64,000 nucleotides of DNA from JBOFOR01 sp051654865 (GTDB taxonomy: Bacteria; Bacillota; Clostridia; Peptostreptococcales; Peptostreptococcaceae), in contig JBOFYV010000053.1 of assembly GCA_051654865.1 (NCBI GenBank), positions 166,617 through 230,616 on the forward strand. Direction: 5' to 3'. This document shows, in pieces, positions 53,860 to 62,849 of the stretch. A program made the position numbers and the translations under genes. Within the stretch, counting starts at the first letter, position 1, and the number at the start of each line of letters is the position of its first letter. The notes below the pieces were generated by a model. That model made no database searches. It worked only from the letters and a program-made list of their open reading frames with translations, and was not told the origin of the DNA.

Positions 53860-54573
53860 CTATATACTCTTTATTAAGTTTTCTATTGGTTGTACTCTAT
53901 CTAAATAATACCATTTACACTGTGTATCTAAAATATTTGCATACTCAGATTTGCTAGAGTAACCTTGTGCTTTTTTGTTGTAGAACTTGTACTCTTTTTT
54001 GCCTTCTTTATTTTTTACAGTTTCGTATTTAAGCTCATTTAAAAACTTATAATCTAGATATCCAAATATTTGAACTTTTTCTATATTATATAAATCTTTT
54101 ATAATATGTCTTTTTACTTTATCTTTATTGTCTTCCATTTCTAGGTTTAGATGAACACCAATGTAGTAATTCTTCTTGTTTTTATTATTAGTAAATTCAC
54201 TCTTGTCTATTACTAGTCTTGTGTGTATACCTTTTGCTATAGCTGTTTTTATTCCTATTTTCTTCTTATCTAGTACAGATACATCTTTATTATTTTTTAT
54301 TAAATAATTTATCACTGCACACTCTGATATTTTCTCTACAAATATTCTTTGTATTCCTATTTCCTTTTGTAAAGTTTCATCTTTGATATCTTTTGGTACT
54401 AAGTTCATATAGTCTTTAGAGCTTTCTACTGATTCTTTTGCAAATTCTAGTGACTTTTTTACTTGTTCTGGTGTTACATTTACTGATTTAGTCATCAGTT
54501 TATCAAATCTTTGCTTTATTCCTATATTTTTTATAAATACTTCGTGTTTGTTATTTGGTTGTATATAATTCAT
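53860..54573 (-). CDS. Hypothetical protein, 237 aa
   Basis: I do not recognise this protein. It is lysine-rich and soluble, with a helical N-terminal half and a beta-rich middle (IGIKTAIAKGIHTRLVID, KNYYIGVHLNLEMED, QIFGYLDYKFL). The charged residues in that core loosely recall nuclease folds, but no motif is clear. It lies 29 bases downstream of the DEAD-box helicase gene on the same strand with no terminator between, so they form an operon. AGGAGACA precedes the ATG. Confidence 0.75.
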   Translation of the reverse strand: MNYIQPNNKHEVFIKNIGIKQRFDKLMTKSVNVTPEQVKKSLEFAKESVESSKDYMNLVPKDIKDETLQKEIGIQRIFVEKISECAVINYLIKNNKDVSVLDKKKIGIKTAIAKGIHTRLVIDKSEFTNNKNKKNYYIGVHLNLEMEDNKDKVKRHIIKDLYNIEKVQIFGYLDYKFLNELKYETVKNKEGKKEYKFYNKKAQGYSSKSEYANILDTQCKWYYLDRVQPIENLIKSI

Positions 54574-54602
54574 ATTATGTCTCCTTAGACTCTTGTATTA
54601 TT

Positions 54603-56042
54603 CTATTGTTCAGCTTTAGTTACTTTACGAGGTCTACCTTTTATATTTTTCGTTTGTAGTGCCTTGAGTACCATATCTCCTTTGTTGTTTAATACCTCAA
54701 CATAAGTAGATACATCAAGTACACTTATAACTCCTATATCAGAAGCTTCAACCCCATCAATACTACATAAAGTTCCTACTATATCAACAGGTCTCATTTT
54801 AGTCTTCTTACCTGCATTTATATGAAGCTTCATTATTTCTTGACTAAGGTTTGCTCCTTTGTCTTCTTTTATCTTTTGCTTTTTAGCTAATTTATTTTCA
54901 AATTCTGGCTTTAATTCTATTACTAATCTTTTACTTGGGCGCTTTTTCATTGTTAGTTCTTTTCCTGTGTAAGAGTATATTTCAAATACACGTCTTTCAT
55001 CCGATTTCATTACAAAAGTAATTGCCCTACCTTCTTTACCTGCACGTCCTGTTCTTCCAATTCTATGAACGTAGTTTTCTTTAAGAACTGGTACATCATA
55101 GTTTATTACATGAGTTATATTATCTATATCTATACCTCTAGCTGCTACATCTGTTGCTATTAGGTATCTAAAGTATCCTTTTTTAAAGTTATTCATAACT
55201 TTTATTCTTTCATCTTGTTCCATCCCTCCATGGATTTTGTCACATGGATAATCTAGTTTCATTAGTTCTTTGTATAAAGCTTCTACTTTAGATTGAGTAT
55301 TAGCAAATATTACACAACTATCTGGATTTTCTATTATAGTTATATCCTTTAATAAGTTAAGTTTTCCCGTTTCTTCTACCATATAGCCATCTTGTTGTAT
55401 TCTATCTACTGTTAATGTTTTTGCTTTTATTTCTATTTTTACAGGGTCATTCATATGCTTATTAACTAATGCATCTATATCTTCTGGCATAGTTGCTGAG
55501 AATAGCATTGTTATGCGGTTATTTGGTAAAGACTGTATTATTTCTTCTACTTGCTCTAAGAATCCCATACTTAGCATTTCATCAGCTTCATCTATTACTA
55601 AGTATTTTATATTATCTGTAATGAAGTTTCCTTCATTTATATGATCTATAGTTCTACCAGGCGTTCCTACTACTATATGAGTTTTTTGCTTAAGTTCTTT
55701 TGCTTGTAATGCAAATGAAGATTTACCATATATTGCAGGTACTTTGATTCTTTTGAATCTACCTATATTGAATACATCATCTCTTACTTGTATTGCAAGT
55801 TCTCTAGTTGGTGTAAGTACTAGTGCTTGTGGTTTATTTTCATCCCAGTCTACTAGTTCACAAAGTGGTATTGCAAAAGTTGCTGTTTTTCCGCTTCCTG
55901 TCTGTGACTTTACTAGTACGTCCTTGTTTTCTAGAGCTACTGGTATTACTTCTTGTTGTACTTTTGTTGGGGTTTTAAAGTTTAGCATATTTATTGACTT
56001 AAGTATTTCTTTACTTAATTTGTAGTCTTTGAAGTTTGTCAT
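54603..56042 (-). CDS. DEAD-box RNA helicase with DbpA-type RNA-binding domain
   Basis: The 479-residue protein has all DEAD-box motifs: Q-motif region (FKTPTKVQQEVIP), Walker A SQTGSGKT, PTRELA, TPGR, DEAD in VIDEADEM, SAT, then ATDVAARGIDID and HRIGRTGRAG. The C-terminal domain (about 400-465, INAGKKTKMRPVDIVG) is the DbpA-type RNA-binding fold of ribosome-assembly helicases such as DbpA/YxiN. It probably acts in 50S maturation or RNA decay. I start at 56042, 9 bases after AAAAGGAAG; the in-frame ATG at 56051 abuts that site. Confidence 0.95.
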   Translation of the reverse strand: MTNFKDYKLSKEILKSINMLNFKTPTKVQQEVIPVALENKDVLVKSQTGSGKTATFAIPLCELVDWDENKPQALVLTPTRELAIQVRDDVFNIGRFKRIKVPAIYGKSSFALQAKELKQKTHIVVGTPGRTIDHINEGNFITDNIKYLVIDEADEMLSMGFLEQVEEIIQSLPNNRITMLFSATMPEDIDALVNKHMNDPVKIEIKAKTLTVDRIQQDGYMVEETGKLNLLKDITIIENPDSCVIFANTQSKVEALYKELMKLDYPCDKIHGGMEQDERIKVMNNFKKGYFRYLIATDVAARGIDIDNITHVINYDVPVLKENYVHRIGRTGRAGKEGRAITFVMKSDERRVFEIYSYTGKELTMKKRPSKRLVIELKPEFENKLAKKQKIKEDKGANLSQEIMKLHINAGKKTKMRPVDIVGTLCSIDGVEASDIGVISVLDVSTYVEVLNNKGDMVLKALQTKNIKGRPRKVTKAEQ

Positions 56043-56232
56043 TGATGTCATCTTCCTTTTGTTTATATTATAGTGTTTATCTCTACTAGGATTTTAGTTT
56101 TATTTTTATGATTGATATGCATAAGTTTTCGTTTATCCATTATATCATATATGACTTGATAAATGTATATTAATATATTGGGACTCGAGAGAAAGTTTAT
56201 TAATAATTATAGCTATAAATGTAATTTAAATA

Positions 56233-56263
56233 AGATGACCTCTACTTAATGTAGAAGTCATCT
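56233..56263 (-). terminator. Terminator after the ACT-like protein gene
   Basis: AGATGACCTCTAC pairs with GTAGAAGTCATCT (one mismatch) across a TTAAT loop, 30 bases past the stop at 56293. Confidence 0.65.
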
Positions 56264-56292
56264 ATAACTGCAGTACTTCGGTTTATTACTTA

Positions 56293-56739
56293 TTAGTTAG
56301 AGCATAACCCACTTAAGGCCTGCATAGCCTTTTCGTTATTAGTAGTTTCAAATATTTGATTTCCATTTTCTGTGACATAAGAATAATAAATACCTGCATT
56401 TTGGGAAACGGTGCAAACTGCTAATGCAAATAAACCTGGTATACGTGAATTTAAGATTGAAACTCTAATAACTTCTTTTTCAGTATAACAATATTTACTT
56501 ATCACAGATCTAACTGTCTCTAAAAAACATGATGGCTGAACAGTAGCAGTCCCAACTATAAACCTAAATACAATTTGATTGCGATTATTGTAGATTAAGT
56601 TATAAGCTGTTACATTTATTCCTAACCCACCTATTTTAGTTAAAATAGTGCATATACAGTCAACATTTTCAGTTATTACAGTAAACTGAATTCTAGTCTC
56701 AACTCCAAATAGAGAGTTGTAACAGTCGCATGAACTCAT
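56293..56739 (-). CDS. Cysteine-rich protein with tandem ACT-like repeats
   Basis: The 148 residues start with a Cys-rich head (SSCDCYNSLFG) and contain two segments with ACT-like strand-helix-strand patterns: IQFTVITENVDCICTILTKIG followed by VTAYNLI, and IPGLFALAVCTVSQNAGI. Around eight cysteines are spread through it. ACT domains bind amino acids or small ligands. A spore-coat role would also fit the cysteine content, but neither is shown. AGGAGA precedes the ATG. Confidence 0.7.
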   Translation of the reverse strand: MSSCDCYNSLFGVETRIQFTVITENVDCICTILTKIGGLGINVTAYNLIYNNRNQIVFRFIVGTATVQPSCFLETVRSVISKYCYTEKEVIRVSILNSRIPGLFALAVCTVSQNAGIYYSYVTENGNQIFETTNNEKAMQALSGLCSN

Positions 56740-56919
56740 ACAATCTCCTTTCCTAAATCCTTAAATTCTCTTCCTTAAGATACACTGTTATTGTATGTAT
56801 AGATACTTTAAATAGTTACCTCTGTTCATTTAAATAACTATAATTTGTAATATTAATGATTTTTTACTCATACCTTATATTGAATAATATTAAAAACATT
56901 TATTTAAGGAGGGTATTTT

Positions 56920-57654
56920 ATGAGTGATGAAAACAGATTAGACTTAGATAAAGATACTTCTACTGATGAAGTAGAAACTCTAGAACAAAACTCTGTCACA
57001 GAAGAAGAATACATATTTTGCTCAAAATGCGGAATAAAAAATTCATCAACATCTAAATTCTGTTCATCTTGTGGAAATAACTTAAAAAATATTGAGGATA
57101 ATATTAGAGAAACTACACAAAACATAAAATCAGCTATAAATAATAACGAAACCTATAAAAATCTAGTAGGGATTAACTCTAGTAGTTCTCACAAGGCTTC
57201 TTGGGATAATAAAGATATGGTTGATTTTATTCAGAAAAACCCAGAATACTACATTCCTAAATTCGAACAAATGCAAGAGTATGAAAAATCAACTAGTTGG
57301 AACTGGGCATCATTTTTCATACTACCATTATGGCTACTTTATAGAAAAATGTACGCCTATGGATTTGGTGTTATGGTAGCATCGTTTATCTTATCATACA
57401 TACCTTTTATTGGATTTATATCTGCCTTTGCTATACCTATACTTGGTGGACTTTTTGGTAATAGTTTATATCTAAAACACGTTGAAAAGAATTTAGGAGA
57501 AATTAGCAATATAAATGAAGAAGCAAGACATAGAGTAATCATTAGTAAGGGTGGCGTTAATTTAGTTTTACCAATTGTTATGCTTGTAGTTACAAGTATA
57601 CTTGCGTCTATCGTAGGTATAATTGGTGCTATAGCTATGTTTGGCTATTATTAA
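56920..57654 (+). CDS. Zinc-ribbon membrane protein with DUF2628-like C-terminus
   Basis: The 244-residue protein has an acidic N-terminus, a zinc ribbon (FCSKCG and FCSSCG, about 33-52), a flexible linker, and a membrane part with WNWASFFILPLWLLYRKMYAYG followed by three more helices. The tryptophan-rich WNWAAFF-type motif is characteristic of DUF2628-like proteins. The function is unknown. AAGGAGGG precedes the ATG and a clear terminator follows. Confidence 0.85.
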   Translation: MSDENRLDLDKDTSTDEVETLEQNSVTEEEYIFCSKCGIKNSSTSKFCSSCGNNLKNIEDNIRETTQNIKSAINNNETYKNLVGINSSSSHKASWDNKDMVDFIQKNPEYYIPKFEQMQEYEKSTSWNWASFFILPLWLLYRKMYAYGFGVMVASFILSYIPFIGFISAFAIPILGGLFGNSLYLKHVEKNLGEISNINEEARHRVIISKGGVNLVLPIVMLVVTSILASIVGIIGAIAMFGYY

Positions 57655-57664
57655 TTTACGTAAT

Positions 57665-57697
57665 CAAAGGAAGATACTTTATCTATATCTTCCTTTG
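57665..57697 (+). terminator. Terminator after the zinc-ribbon membrane protein gene
   Basis: CAAAGGAAGATA and its complement pair across 9 bases and are followed by GTTTTT. Confidence 0.85.
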
Positions 57698-57726
57698 GTT
57701 TTTATAATTTATAGATCTATTTATAT

Positions 57727-57792
57727 ACTTATTATATTTATCAGCTTTTTAATTCATTGTTTACTAATTCATAAATATTTACAATATAAGCT
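57727..57792. repeat. Duplicated 66-bp fragment of the FG-GAP-like gene
   Basis: This stretch matches 59085-59152 at all but a few positions (one or two substitutions and a 2-base difference in a T run). The second copy lies inside the coding sequence of the gene at 58972-59583; this copy lies just after the stop of the aldo/keto reductase gene and is non-coding. It looks like a partial local duplication. Confidence 0.8.
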
Positions 57793-57803
57793 AGTGTATT
57801 AGT

Positions 57804-58784
57804 TTACCATAAACGATGTACAGATTCTTTTATATTTCTATCATATATATCTTTTACAATATCCATTTGCTCTTGTGTAAAATCACTTATCTCACATGCT
57901 TTTGCATTCATTTCTATTTGCTTAGGATTGCTCGCTCCTGGTATTACAGTTGATACAGCATTATGCATAAGTATATACTTAAGTGCACTATGAGCTAGGT
58001 TTTCGGTTTGTAATTTTTCTTTTATTTCTCTTGCTGCATTTATACCCGTATTATAATCAACACCTGAGAAAGTCTCTCCTTTATCAAAGGCTTCTCCATT
58101 TCTATTATAGTTTCTATGATCATCTTTACCAAATTTAGTAGATTCATCAAATTTACCTGTTAAAAGCCCACTTGCAAGAGGAACTCTAACTATTATTCCT
58201 ATATCCTTTTTCTTAGCTAATTCAAAGAATTGTTCTGCTGGTTTTAATCTAAACATATTGAATATTATCTCTACTGCTGATATATCATAATCTAGTGCTT
58301 TTATAGCTTCTTCTACTTTTTCTACACTTACTCCATAGTGCTTTATTTTTCCTTCTCGCTTTAGTTCATCTAATGCTTTAAATGCCTCATCACTCTGATA
58401 TACTTCAGTTGGAGGACAATGTAGTAATACTAAATCTAAACTTTCTACTTCCATATTTTCAAGAGATTCAAATACAAACTTTCTTATATTATCTCTATTA
58501 TATCCTTGTGATACATGTGGATTTAATTTACGTCCACACTTTGTTATTACAAAGATTTCTTCTTTTTTATCTTTTATAAATTTTCCTATTACTTTTTCAC
58601 TAAGTCCATCTTGATATATATCTGCTGTATCAAAACAGTTTATTCCTTCTTTATATGCAGCTTCAAGTGTTTGAATTGCATTTTCTTCATTAAATTCTTC
58701 TCCCCATTTTGAGCCAAGTTGCCAAGTTCCTAATGATATTTCACTTATTTTTCTATTTGTTTTTCCCAGTACTCTATATTTCAT
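57804..58784 (-). CDS. Aldo/keto reductase
   Basis: The 326-residue TIM-barrel enzyme has LGTWQLGS, the catalytic tetrad region FDTADIYQDGLSE (Asp, Tyr), ITKCGRK (Lys) and LVLLHCPP (His), and the NADPH-binding end with PGASNPKQIEMNA. It reduces aldehydes or ketones with NADPH; the substrate is unknown. Two palindromes in the region upstream (58871-58921) may regulate it. AAGGAGAA precedes the ATG. Confidence 0.93.
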   Translation of the reverse strand: MKYRVLGKTNRKISEISLGTWQLGSKWGEEFNEENAIQTLEAAYKEGINCFDTADIYQDGLSEKVIGKFIKDKKEEIFVITKCGRKLNPHVSQGYNRDNIRKFVFESLENMEVESLDLVLLHCPPTEVYQSDEAFKALDELKREGKIKHYGVSVEKVEEAIKALDYDISAVEIIFNMFRLKPAEQFFELAKKKDIGIIVRVPLASGLLTGKFDESTKFGKDDHRNYNRNGEAFDKGETFSGVDYNTGINAAREIKEKLQTENLAHSALKYILMHNAVSTVIPGASNPKQIEMNAKACEISDFTQEQMDIVKDIYDRNIKESVHRLW

Positions 58785-58870
58785 TTTATTTTCTCCTTAT
58801 TCATTTGCTTCATCTACTATATTTTAGTATCTATATCTATCATTAACAAGTATGCACATTGTTTTCATTA

Positions 58871-58921
58871 AGTTACTTTTAGGTAACTAAAGAAGTGCAC
58901 CTTTCTTAAGAAAAGTACACT
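58871..58921. promoter_or_regulatory. Two palindromes upstream of the aldo/keto reductase
   Basis: AGTTACTTTTAGGTAACT (58871-58888) has GTTAC/GTAAC half-sites. A 28-bp near-perfect palindrome (58894-58921) has half-site AGTGTACTTTTCTT. The first resembles HxlR-type sites. The second could instead be a weak terminator of the gene ending at 58972, although it lacks a good T-tract. Confidence 0.4.
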
Positions 58922-58971
58922 AATATACTCTATAAATTCCTACTGAACATTGAAGTTTTACTTGCTTTCTT

Positions 58972-59583
58972 CTATCCCTTAAATAAAATACATTGTACTT
59001 TAGCTAGATAGTATAGATATGTTGAAGATGTAGGATATTTTTTTACTAAATTTGCATAGTAGTTTAAGACTTTAGTATAATAAAACTTATTATATTTATC
59101 AGTTTTTTTTAATTCATTGTTTACTAATTCATAAATATTTACAACATAAGCTTCTCCTGTATCATGAGTCCATAATGCTATTTCATAAATTCCATCTCTA
59201 TTAAAATCTATAACGTCCATTTTACCAAAATAAATATTTTCATCTTCTATTATATTTTTTAATTTGAAGTCTTTAAAAACTAATAATCCCAAGTTCGACG
59301 ATACACTTCTTATTTTAAAGCCAACTATTATAGTTTTATTATTTATATCTAATAGTGGTTTTATTTTAAAATGAGAAATATCTAAACCCATTTTTTTATA
59401 AGTATCAAGAACAATAAAACTATCTGCTTCATACTTTCCTACAATTATATACACATCGCCACTATACTTATAAGCAAATATAATTTCTTTTATTCCATCA
59501 TTATTTAAATCTACTTCAATAACATCATTTTCTCCACCAAATTTATTTAAAGAAATTATTTCTGCACCAATAGGAAGTTTAGT
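58972..59583 (-). CDS. FG-GAP/VCBS-like repeat protein, start codon unclear
   Basis: An open frame runs from just after the in-frame TGA at 59584-59586 to a stop at 58972, about 203 codons. It begins TKLPIGAEIISLNKFGG and contains EVDLNNDGIKEIIFAYKYSG and DVIDFNRDGIYEIALWTHDTG, Asp-rich FG-GAP-like repeats. No ATG with a ribosome binding site opens it. The first conventional start is GTG at 59454, which would cut off the first repeat. It is in the same frame as the upstream gene, so it is either a separate gene with lost start or the 3' part of a gene broken by the TGA. Confidence 0.6.
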   Translation of the reverse strand, partial: TKLPIGAEIISLNKFGGENDVIEVDLNNDGIKEIIFAYKYSGDVYIIVGKYEADSFIVLDTYKKMGLDISHFKIKPLLDINNKTIIVGFKIRSVSSNLGLLVFKDFKLKNIIEDENIYFGKMDVIDFNRDGIYEIALWTHDTGEAYVVNIYELVNNELKKTDKYNKFYYTKVLNYYANLVKKYPTSSTYLYYLAKVQCILFKG

Positions 59584-60285
59584 TCACATATCATCTTTAT
59601 TAATTAATAAATAATATTGTTCTTTAACAGATATCTTTTCTTTATCATCTATCTTAATAACTGACTGTATAGAACCTAGTATATCTCCATTTGATATCCC
59701 TATGATACGTTGTTGTATTTGTAAATAATAATAGTTGTTATTAGAATACATAATTGGATAAATTGTATTCGGTTTAGATACTGTAGGGTAAATACCTTTT
59801 ATTACTTTTCCAGAATCATCATATATTAAATCTAAATAGCCTTTAAAATTCTCACTTATATCTACTTTGTAATTTGTATCGGTGTTTTTGCATGATACAT
59901 TTAAATTGTAGTTATCTAAATACTCTACACTGCAATTAAGTTGTTTATATAAAGCTTCATCATCTAATATTAGTTTTAATTTGTTATTTTTAAATTGATA
60001 TATTCTAAATATAGCATACCCACCTGAACCACCGTATTGACCACTTATTAATATTTGCTCACTATTAATATTTAGAAAATCCCCTAGAAATAAATTGAAT
60101 TGATAGCCCTCCATATCTATGTCAAAACCGAGCTTTTTACTTCCATCTTCAATTATTAGCTTCAAACTAGTTATATAGGGACTATTTTCATCTTGATAAA
60201 TACCTATTAATCTTACTTTTTCACAATTTAAATCATAGTCAATGTCTCCATATAGAGTACTTATAACCGATTCATCTCTATACAT
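59584..60285 (-). CDS. FG-GAP/VCBS-like protein, paralogue A
   Basis: The 233-residue protein (from the ATG at 60285) is a paralogue of the one at 60377-61090. Both have NLFLGDF/QLFVGDF, GQYGGSGGYAIF/GGFGGTGGFEIG, NCSVEYLDNYNLNVSCK/NCSAKYKDNYKVSVKC, YPIMYSNNNYY/YPLKQVYNDYY and QQRIIGI/NQRIVGT. No signal peptide is visible. The role is unknown; related proteins are common in Clostridia, sometimes spore-linked. I choose 60285 because TAAGGAG is 8 bases upstream, versus 2 for the ATG at 60291. The stop is a TGA in frame with the next open frame. Confidence 0.8.
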   Translation of the reverse strand: MYRDESVISTLYGDIDYDLNCEKVRLIGIYQDENSPYITSLKLIIEDGSKKLGFDIDMEGYQFNLFLGDFLNINSEQILISGQYGGSGGYAIFRIYQFKNNKLKLILDDEALYKQLNCSVEYLDNYNLNVSCKNTDTNYKVDISENFKGYLDLIYDDSGKVIKGIYPTVSKPNTIYPIMYSNNNYYYLQIQQRIIGISNGDILGSIQSVIKIDDKEKISVKEQYYLLINKDDM

Positions 60286-60376
60286 AAGCATATCTCCTTA
60301 TTTAATATTATAGAATTCTCTTCCATAATAAATTTCATTTCTTTTAAATAAATTAAATTGCTTAGACTCAGATTTA

Positions 60377-61090
60377 CTATTTTTTTCTTTTATTGTAATA
60401 ATAAGATGGTAGTAATACACCCTTGTAAATAGTACTAAATTTAGAATCTACTAAATTAGCTAAAGTTTGAACTACAGCTATAGTATCTGAATTTGCAGTA
60501 CCTACAATCCTTTGGTTAATAATAATATCATAATAATCATTATAAACTTGCTTTAGAGGATATATCCCACTAGGTGCATCCACATAAGGTTGTGAAATAT
60601 TTTTAACTTTACCATCTGGTGAATATATTTCATTTAAATATGCTTTTGACTTTGATGATATATCTATTAAGTATTTCTTTTTTGAACATTTTACTGACAC
60701 CTTATAATTATCTTTATATTTAGCACTACAGTTATTGTTTTTATAGAATATATCTTGATTAAATATCTCTATTAATTTATTATCTTCATACTTATAAATA
60801 ACACCTATTTCAAAGCCTCCTGTACCTCCAAATCCGCCTCTTACCATTATTTCTGATTTTTTATTACCGGTAAAATCACCAACAAAAAGTTGCATATCGT
60901 ATCCACTATATGGAACTTTAACAGTTATAGGTTCGCTATTTTCTGGATTTAGCACAAGCTCTATATTTTCTGCATAGTTACTCTCCTTAGATAGATATAC
61001 TCCAACAAGAATAGCTTTATCATTAGAATACTGATCAATTATATTACCACGTTGAACATCTATTATAGTTTGTTTATTAGGATTAGTCAT
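60377..61090 (-). CDS. FG-GAP/VCBS-like protein, paralogue B
   Basis: The 237-residue protein aligns along its whole length with paralogue A downstream (shared GGxGGTGG and NCS blocks, and the ISQPYVDAPSGIYPL region). No transmembrane or signal sequence is visible. The function is unknown. TAAGGAGGAT precedes the ATG. The two paralogues and the frame at 58972 form a co-oriented group of three related genes about 2.1 kb long. Confidence 0.82.
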   Translation of the reverse strand: MTNPNKQTIIDVQRGNIIDQYSNDKAILVGVYLSKESNYAENIELVLNPENSEPITVKVPYSGYDMQLFVGDFTGNKKSEIMVRGGFGGTGGFEIGVIYKYEDNKLIEIFNQDIFYKNNNCSAKYKDNYKVSVKCSKKKYLIDISSKSKAYLNEIYSPDGKVKNISQPYVDAPSGIYPLKQVYNDYYDIIINQRIVGTANSDTIAVVQTLANLVDSKFSTIYKGVLLPSYYYNKRKK

Positions 61091-61385
61091 AAAATCATCC
61101 TCCTTATTTAATTGTACAATTATTTTATTTTATGATATACACTAGTAAAAGTGACATTATAGTTTTCTATTCAAAATGTTTAGTTAATCTAAACCTTTTC
61201 GCTACCTCAAGACCTAAATACCCCACTAGACGTTCAACTTTCTAGTGTATAGTGATATAATATGTATAGTTAAGAAATGATAAAAGCCTTAAACTTATAT
61301 AAATAAACTAAAAAAAAGAAGGAACAATTTGTTCCTTCTTTTTTGCTTTGTATGATTGCTTAGGCATTCAGACTTTGTTTTAATA
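61091..61385. other. Intergenic region without a gene
   Basis: I see no convincing open frame here. It contains the start-side region of paralogue B (near 61090), an isolated 7-bp inverted repeat CACTAGA/TCTAGTG at 61224-61247 without a T-tract, and the NhaC terminator at 61312-61344. Confidence 0.6.
61312..61344 (-). terminator. Terminator after the NhaC-family gene
   Basis: AAAAAAGAAGGAAC and its complement pair across 5 bases, with the A/T-rich flanks expected of a terminator, 42 bases past the stop at 61386. Confidence 0.8.
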
Positions 61386-62699
61386 TTATGCTATACTTTT
61401 ACTTTTTGCTTTATCAACAACTGACTTTCCAAAAGCAATTGATAACACTCCACATACAAACATTAAACCTGGATAATAAAGATAACTAAGTATCTCAACT
61501 GGAGATATTCCTGCAATTCCTGCTGCTGTTAAAATCTGTGCTCCATAAGGTATAACTCCTTGCCAACAAGCTGAGAATATATCTAATATACTTGCAGATT
61601 TTCTTGGATCTATATCATATTTTTGTGCAATATCTTTTGCTAATGGTCCTGCTGCTACTATTGCTACTGTATTATTAGCTGTACATAAATCTATAATACT
61701 AACTAGTGCTGCTATTCCAAATTCTGCACCTTTTTTACTATTTATCTTACTTGTTATAAAGTAAAGTATATAGTCAATACCACCATTAAACTTTATAAGT
61801 GAAACTACTCCACCAACTACTATAGATAATAAACTTAATTCATACATTCCTGCTATACCACCAGATATTGCTTCTATTAAACCAAATACATCAAATGCAT
61901 TAGTGAAAAGTCCTATCACTCCTGCAAGTATTACTCCACCTCCAAGAAGTGCAAATACATTAAGTCCACATAAAGCACCTATTAAAACTACTAGGTAAGG
62001 TAAAACCTTGATTAAATTATACTCATAAACTCCACCAGTTACAGTTTCATATCCTGAAGTTACCACTGTTAATAATATTATAGTTATTATAGCCGCTGGT
62101 AAAACTATTAAGAAATTCATTTTAAATTTATCTTTTAACTCACAACCTTGTGTTCTAGCTGCTGCTATTGTTGTATCTGATATCATAGATAAATTATCAC
62201 CAAACATTGCACCACCTACAACAGCTCCTATTACTAATGCTACTGGTATTCCTGTCTTTTGTGCAATTCCAAGTCCGATTGGTGCAAGTGCTGCTATTGT
62301 ACCTACTGATGTTCCCATTGATACTGATATAAAACAACCTATTATAAATAATCCTGGTACTAAAAGATTTGATGGAAGTATTGATAAACTTAAGTTTACT
62401 GTCGAATCAACTCCACCCATAGTTTTAGCTACATTTGAAAATGCTCCTGCAAGTAAAAATATTATTACCATTAATATAATATTTGTATCTCCTGCTCCTT
62501 TACAAAATACATTCATTTTTTCTTCTAACGTAACTTTTCTATCAAATAAAAGCGCTACTCCTGCAGCTATTATAAATGCTACTAATGCAGGCATTTTATA
62601 AAAATCTCCAGTTATAATTCCACTTCCTACAAATAATAATAAAAATACGCCTAATGGCAATAACGCTAATGGATTGCCTTTTTTAATTTCAGTTTTCAT
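61386..62699 (-). CDS. NhaC-family antiporter, probable methionine transporter
   Basis: The 437-residue protein has about eleven membrane helices and the NhaC-family blocks GTSVGTIAALAPIG, GGAMFGDNLSMISDTTIAAARTQG and DLCTANNTVAIVAAGPLA. NhaC relatives include the Na+/H+ antiporters and the predicted amino-acid transporters YheL (tyrosine) and MetT (methionine). The gene is preceded by a T-box leader whose best specifier reading is AUG, so MetT-like methionine uptake is the more likely function. GGGAGA precedes the ATG. Confidence 0.9.
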   Translation of the reverse strand: MKTEIKKGNPLALLPLGVFLLLFVGSGIITGDFYKMPALVAFIIAAGVALLFDRKVTLEEKMNVFCKGAGDTNIILMVIIFLLAGAFSNVAKTMGGVDSTVNLSLSILPSNLLVPGLFIIGCFISVSMGTSVGTIAALAPIGLGIAQKTGIPVALVIGAVVGGAMFGDNLSMISDTTIAAARTQGCELKDKFKMNFLIVLPAAIITIILLTVVTSGYETVTGGVYEYNLIKVLPYLVVLIGALCGLNVFALLGGGVILAGVIGLFTNAFDVFGLIEAISGGIAGMYELSLLSIVVGGVVSLIKFNGGIDYILYFITSKINSKKGAEFGIAALVSIIDLCTANNTVAIVAAGPLAKDIAQKYDIDPRKSASILDIFSACWQGVIPYGAQILTAAGIAGISPVEILSYLYYPGLMFVCGVLSIAFGKSVVDKAKSKSIA

Positions 62700-62803
62700 G
62701 TTTTTATCTCCCTTATTTTTATTTTTTTGATCAATGTTTTCTAATCATTTTGTTATGTTTACAAGTTATCTATCCCGCGCGTTAGTTAAATAATTTATAG
62801 AAC

Positions 62804-62849
62804 ATAAAAAAACCCTCGACCATAAGAACTTAATCTTAGGAACGAGAGT
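62804..62849 (-). terminator. Terminator of the T-box leader
   Basis: On the minus strand ACTCTCG pairs with CGAGGGT and CCTAAGA with TCTTATGG, followed by TTTTTTTA. It is the regulated terminator that the T-box antiterminator replaces when uncharged tRNA binds. Confidence 0.85.

Noticed and set aside
59540..59586. Selenocysteine codon at the in-frame TGA
   Set aside because: I could not find a convincing bacterial SECIS-like hairpin in the 40 bases after the TGA, and the surrounding residues do not resemble a redox motif.
61224..61247. Hairpin CACTAGA/TCTAGTG
   Set aside because: There is no T-tract on either strand and no adjacent gene end, so neither a terminator nor an operator can be supported.
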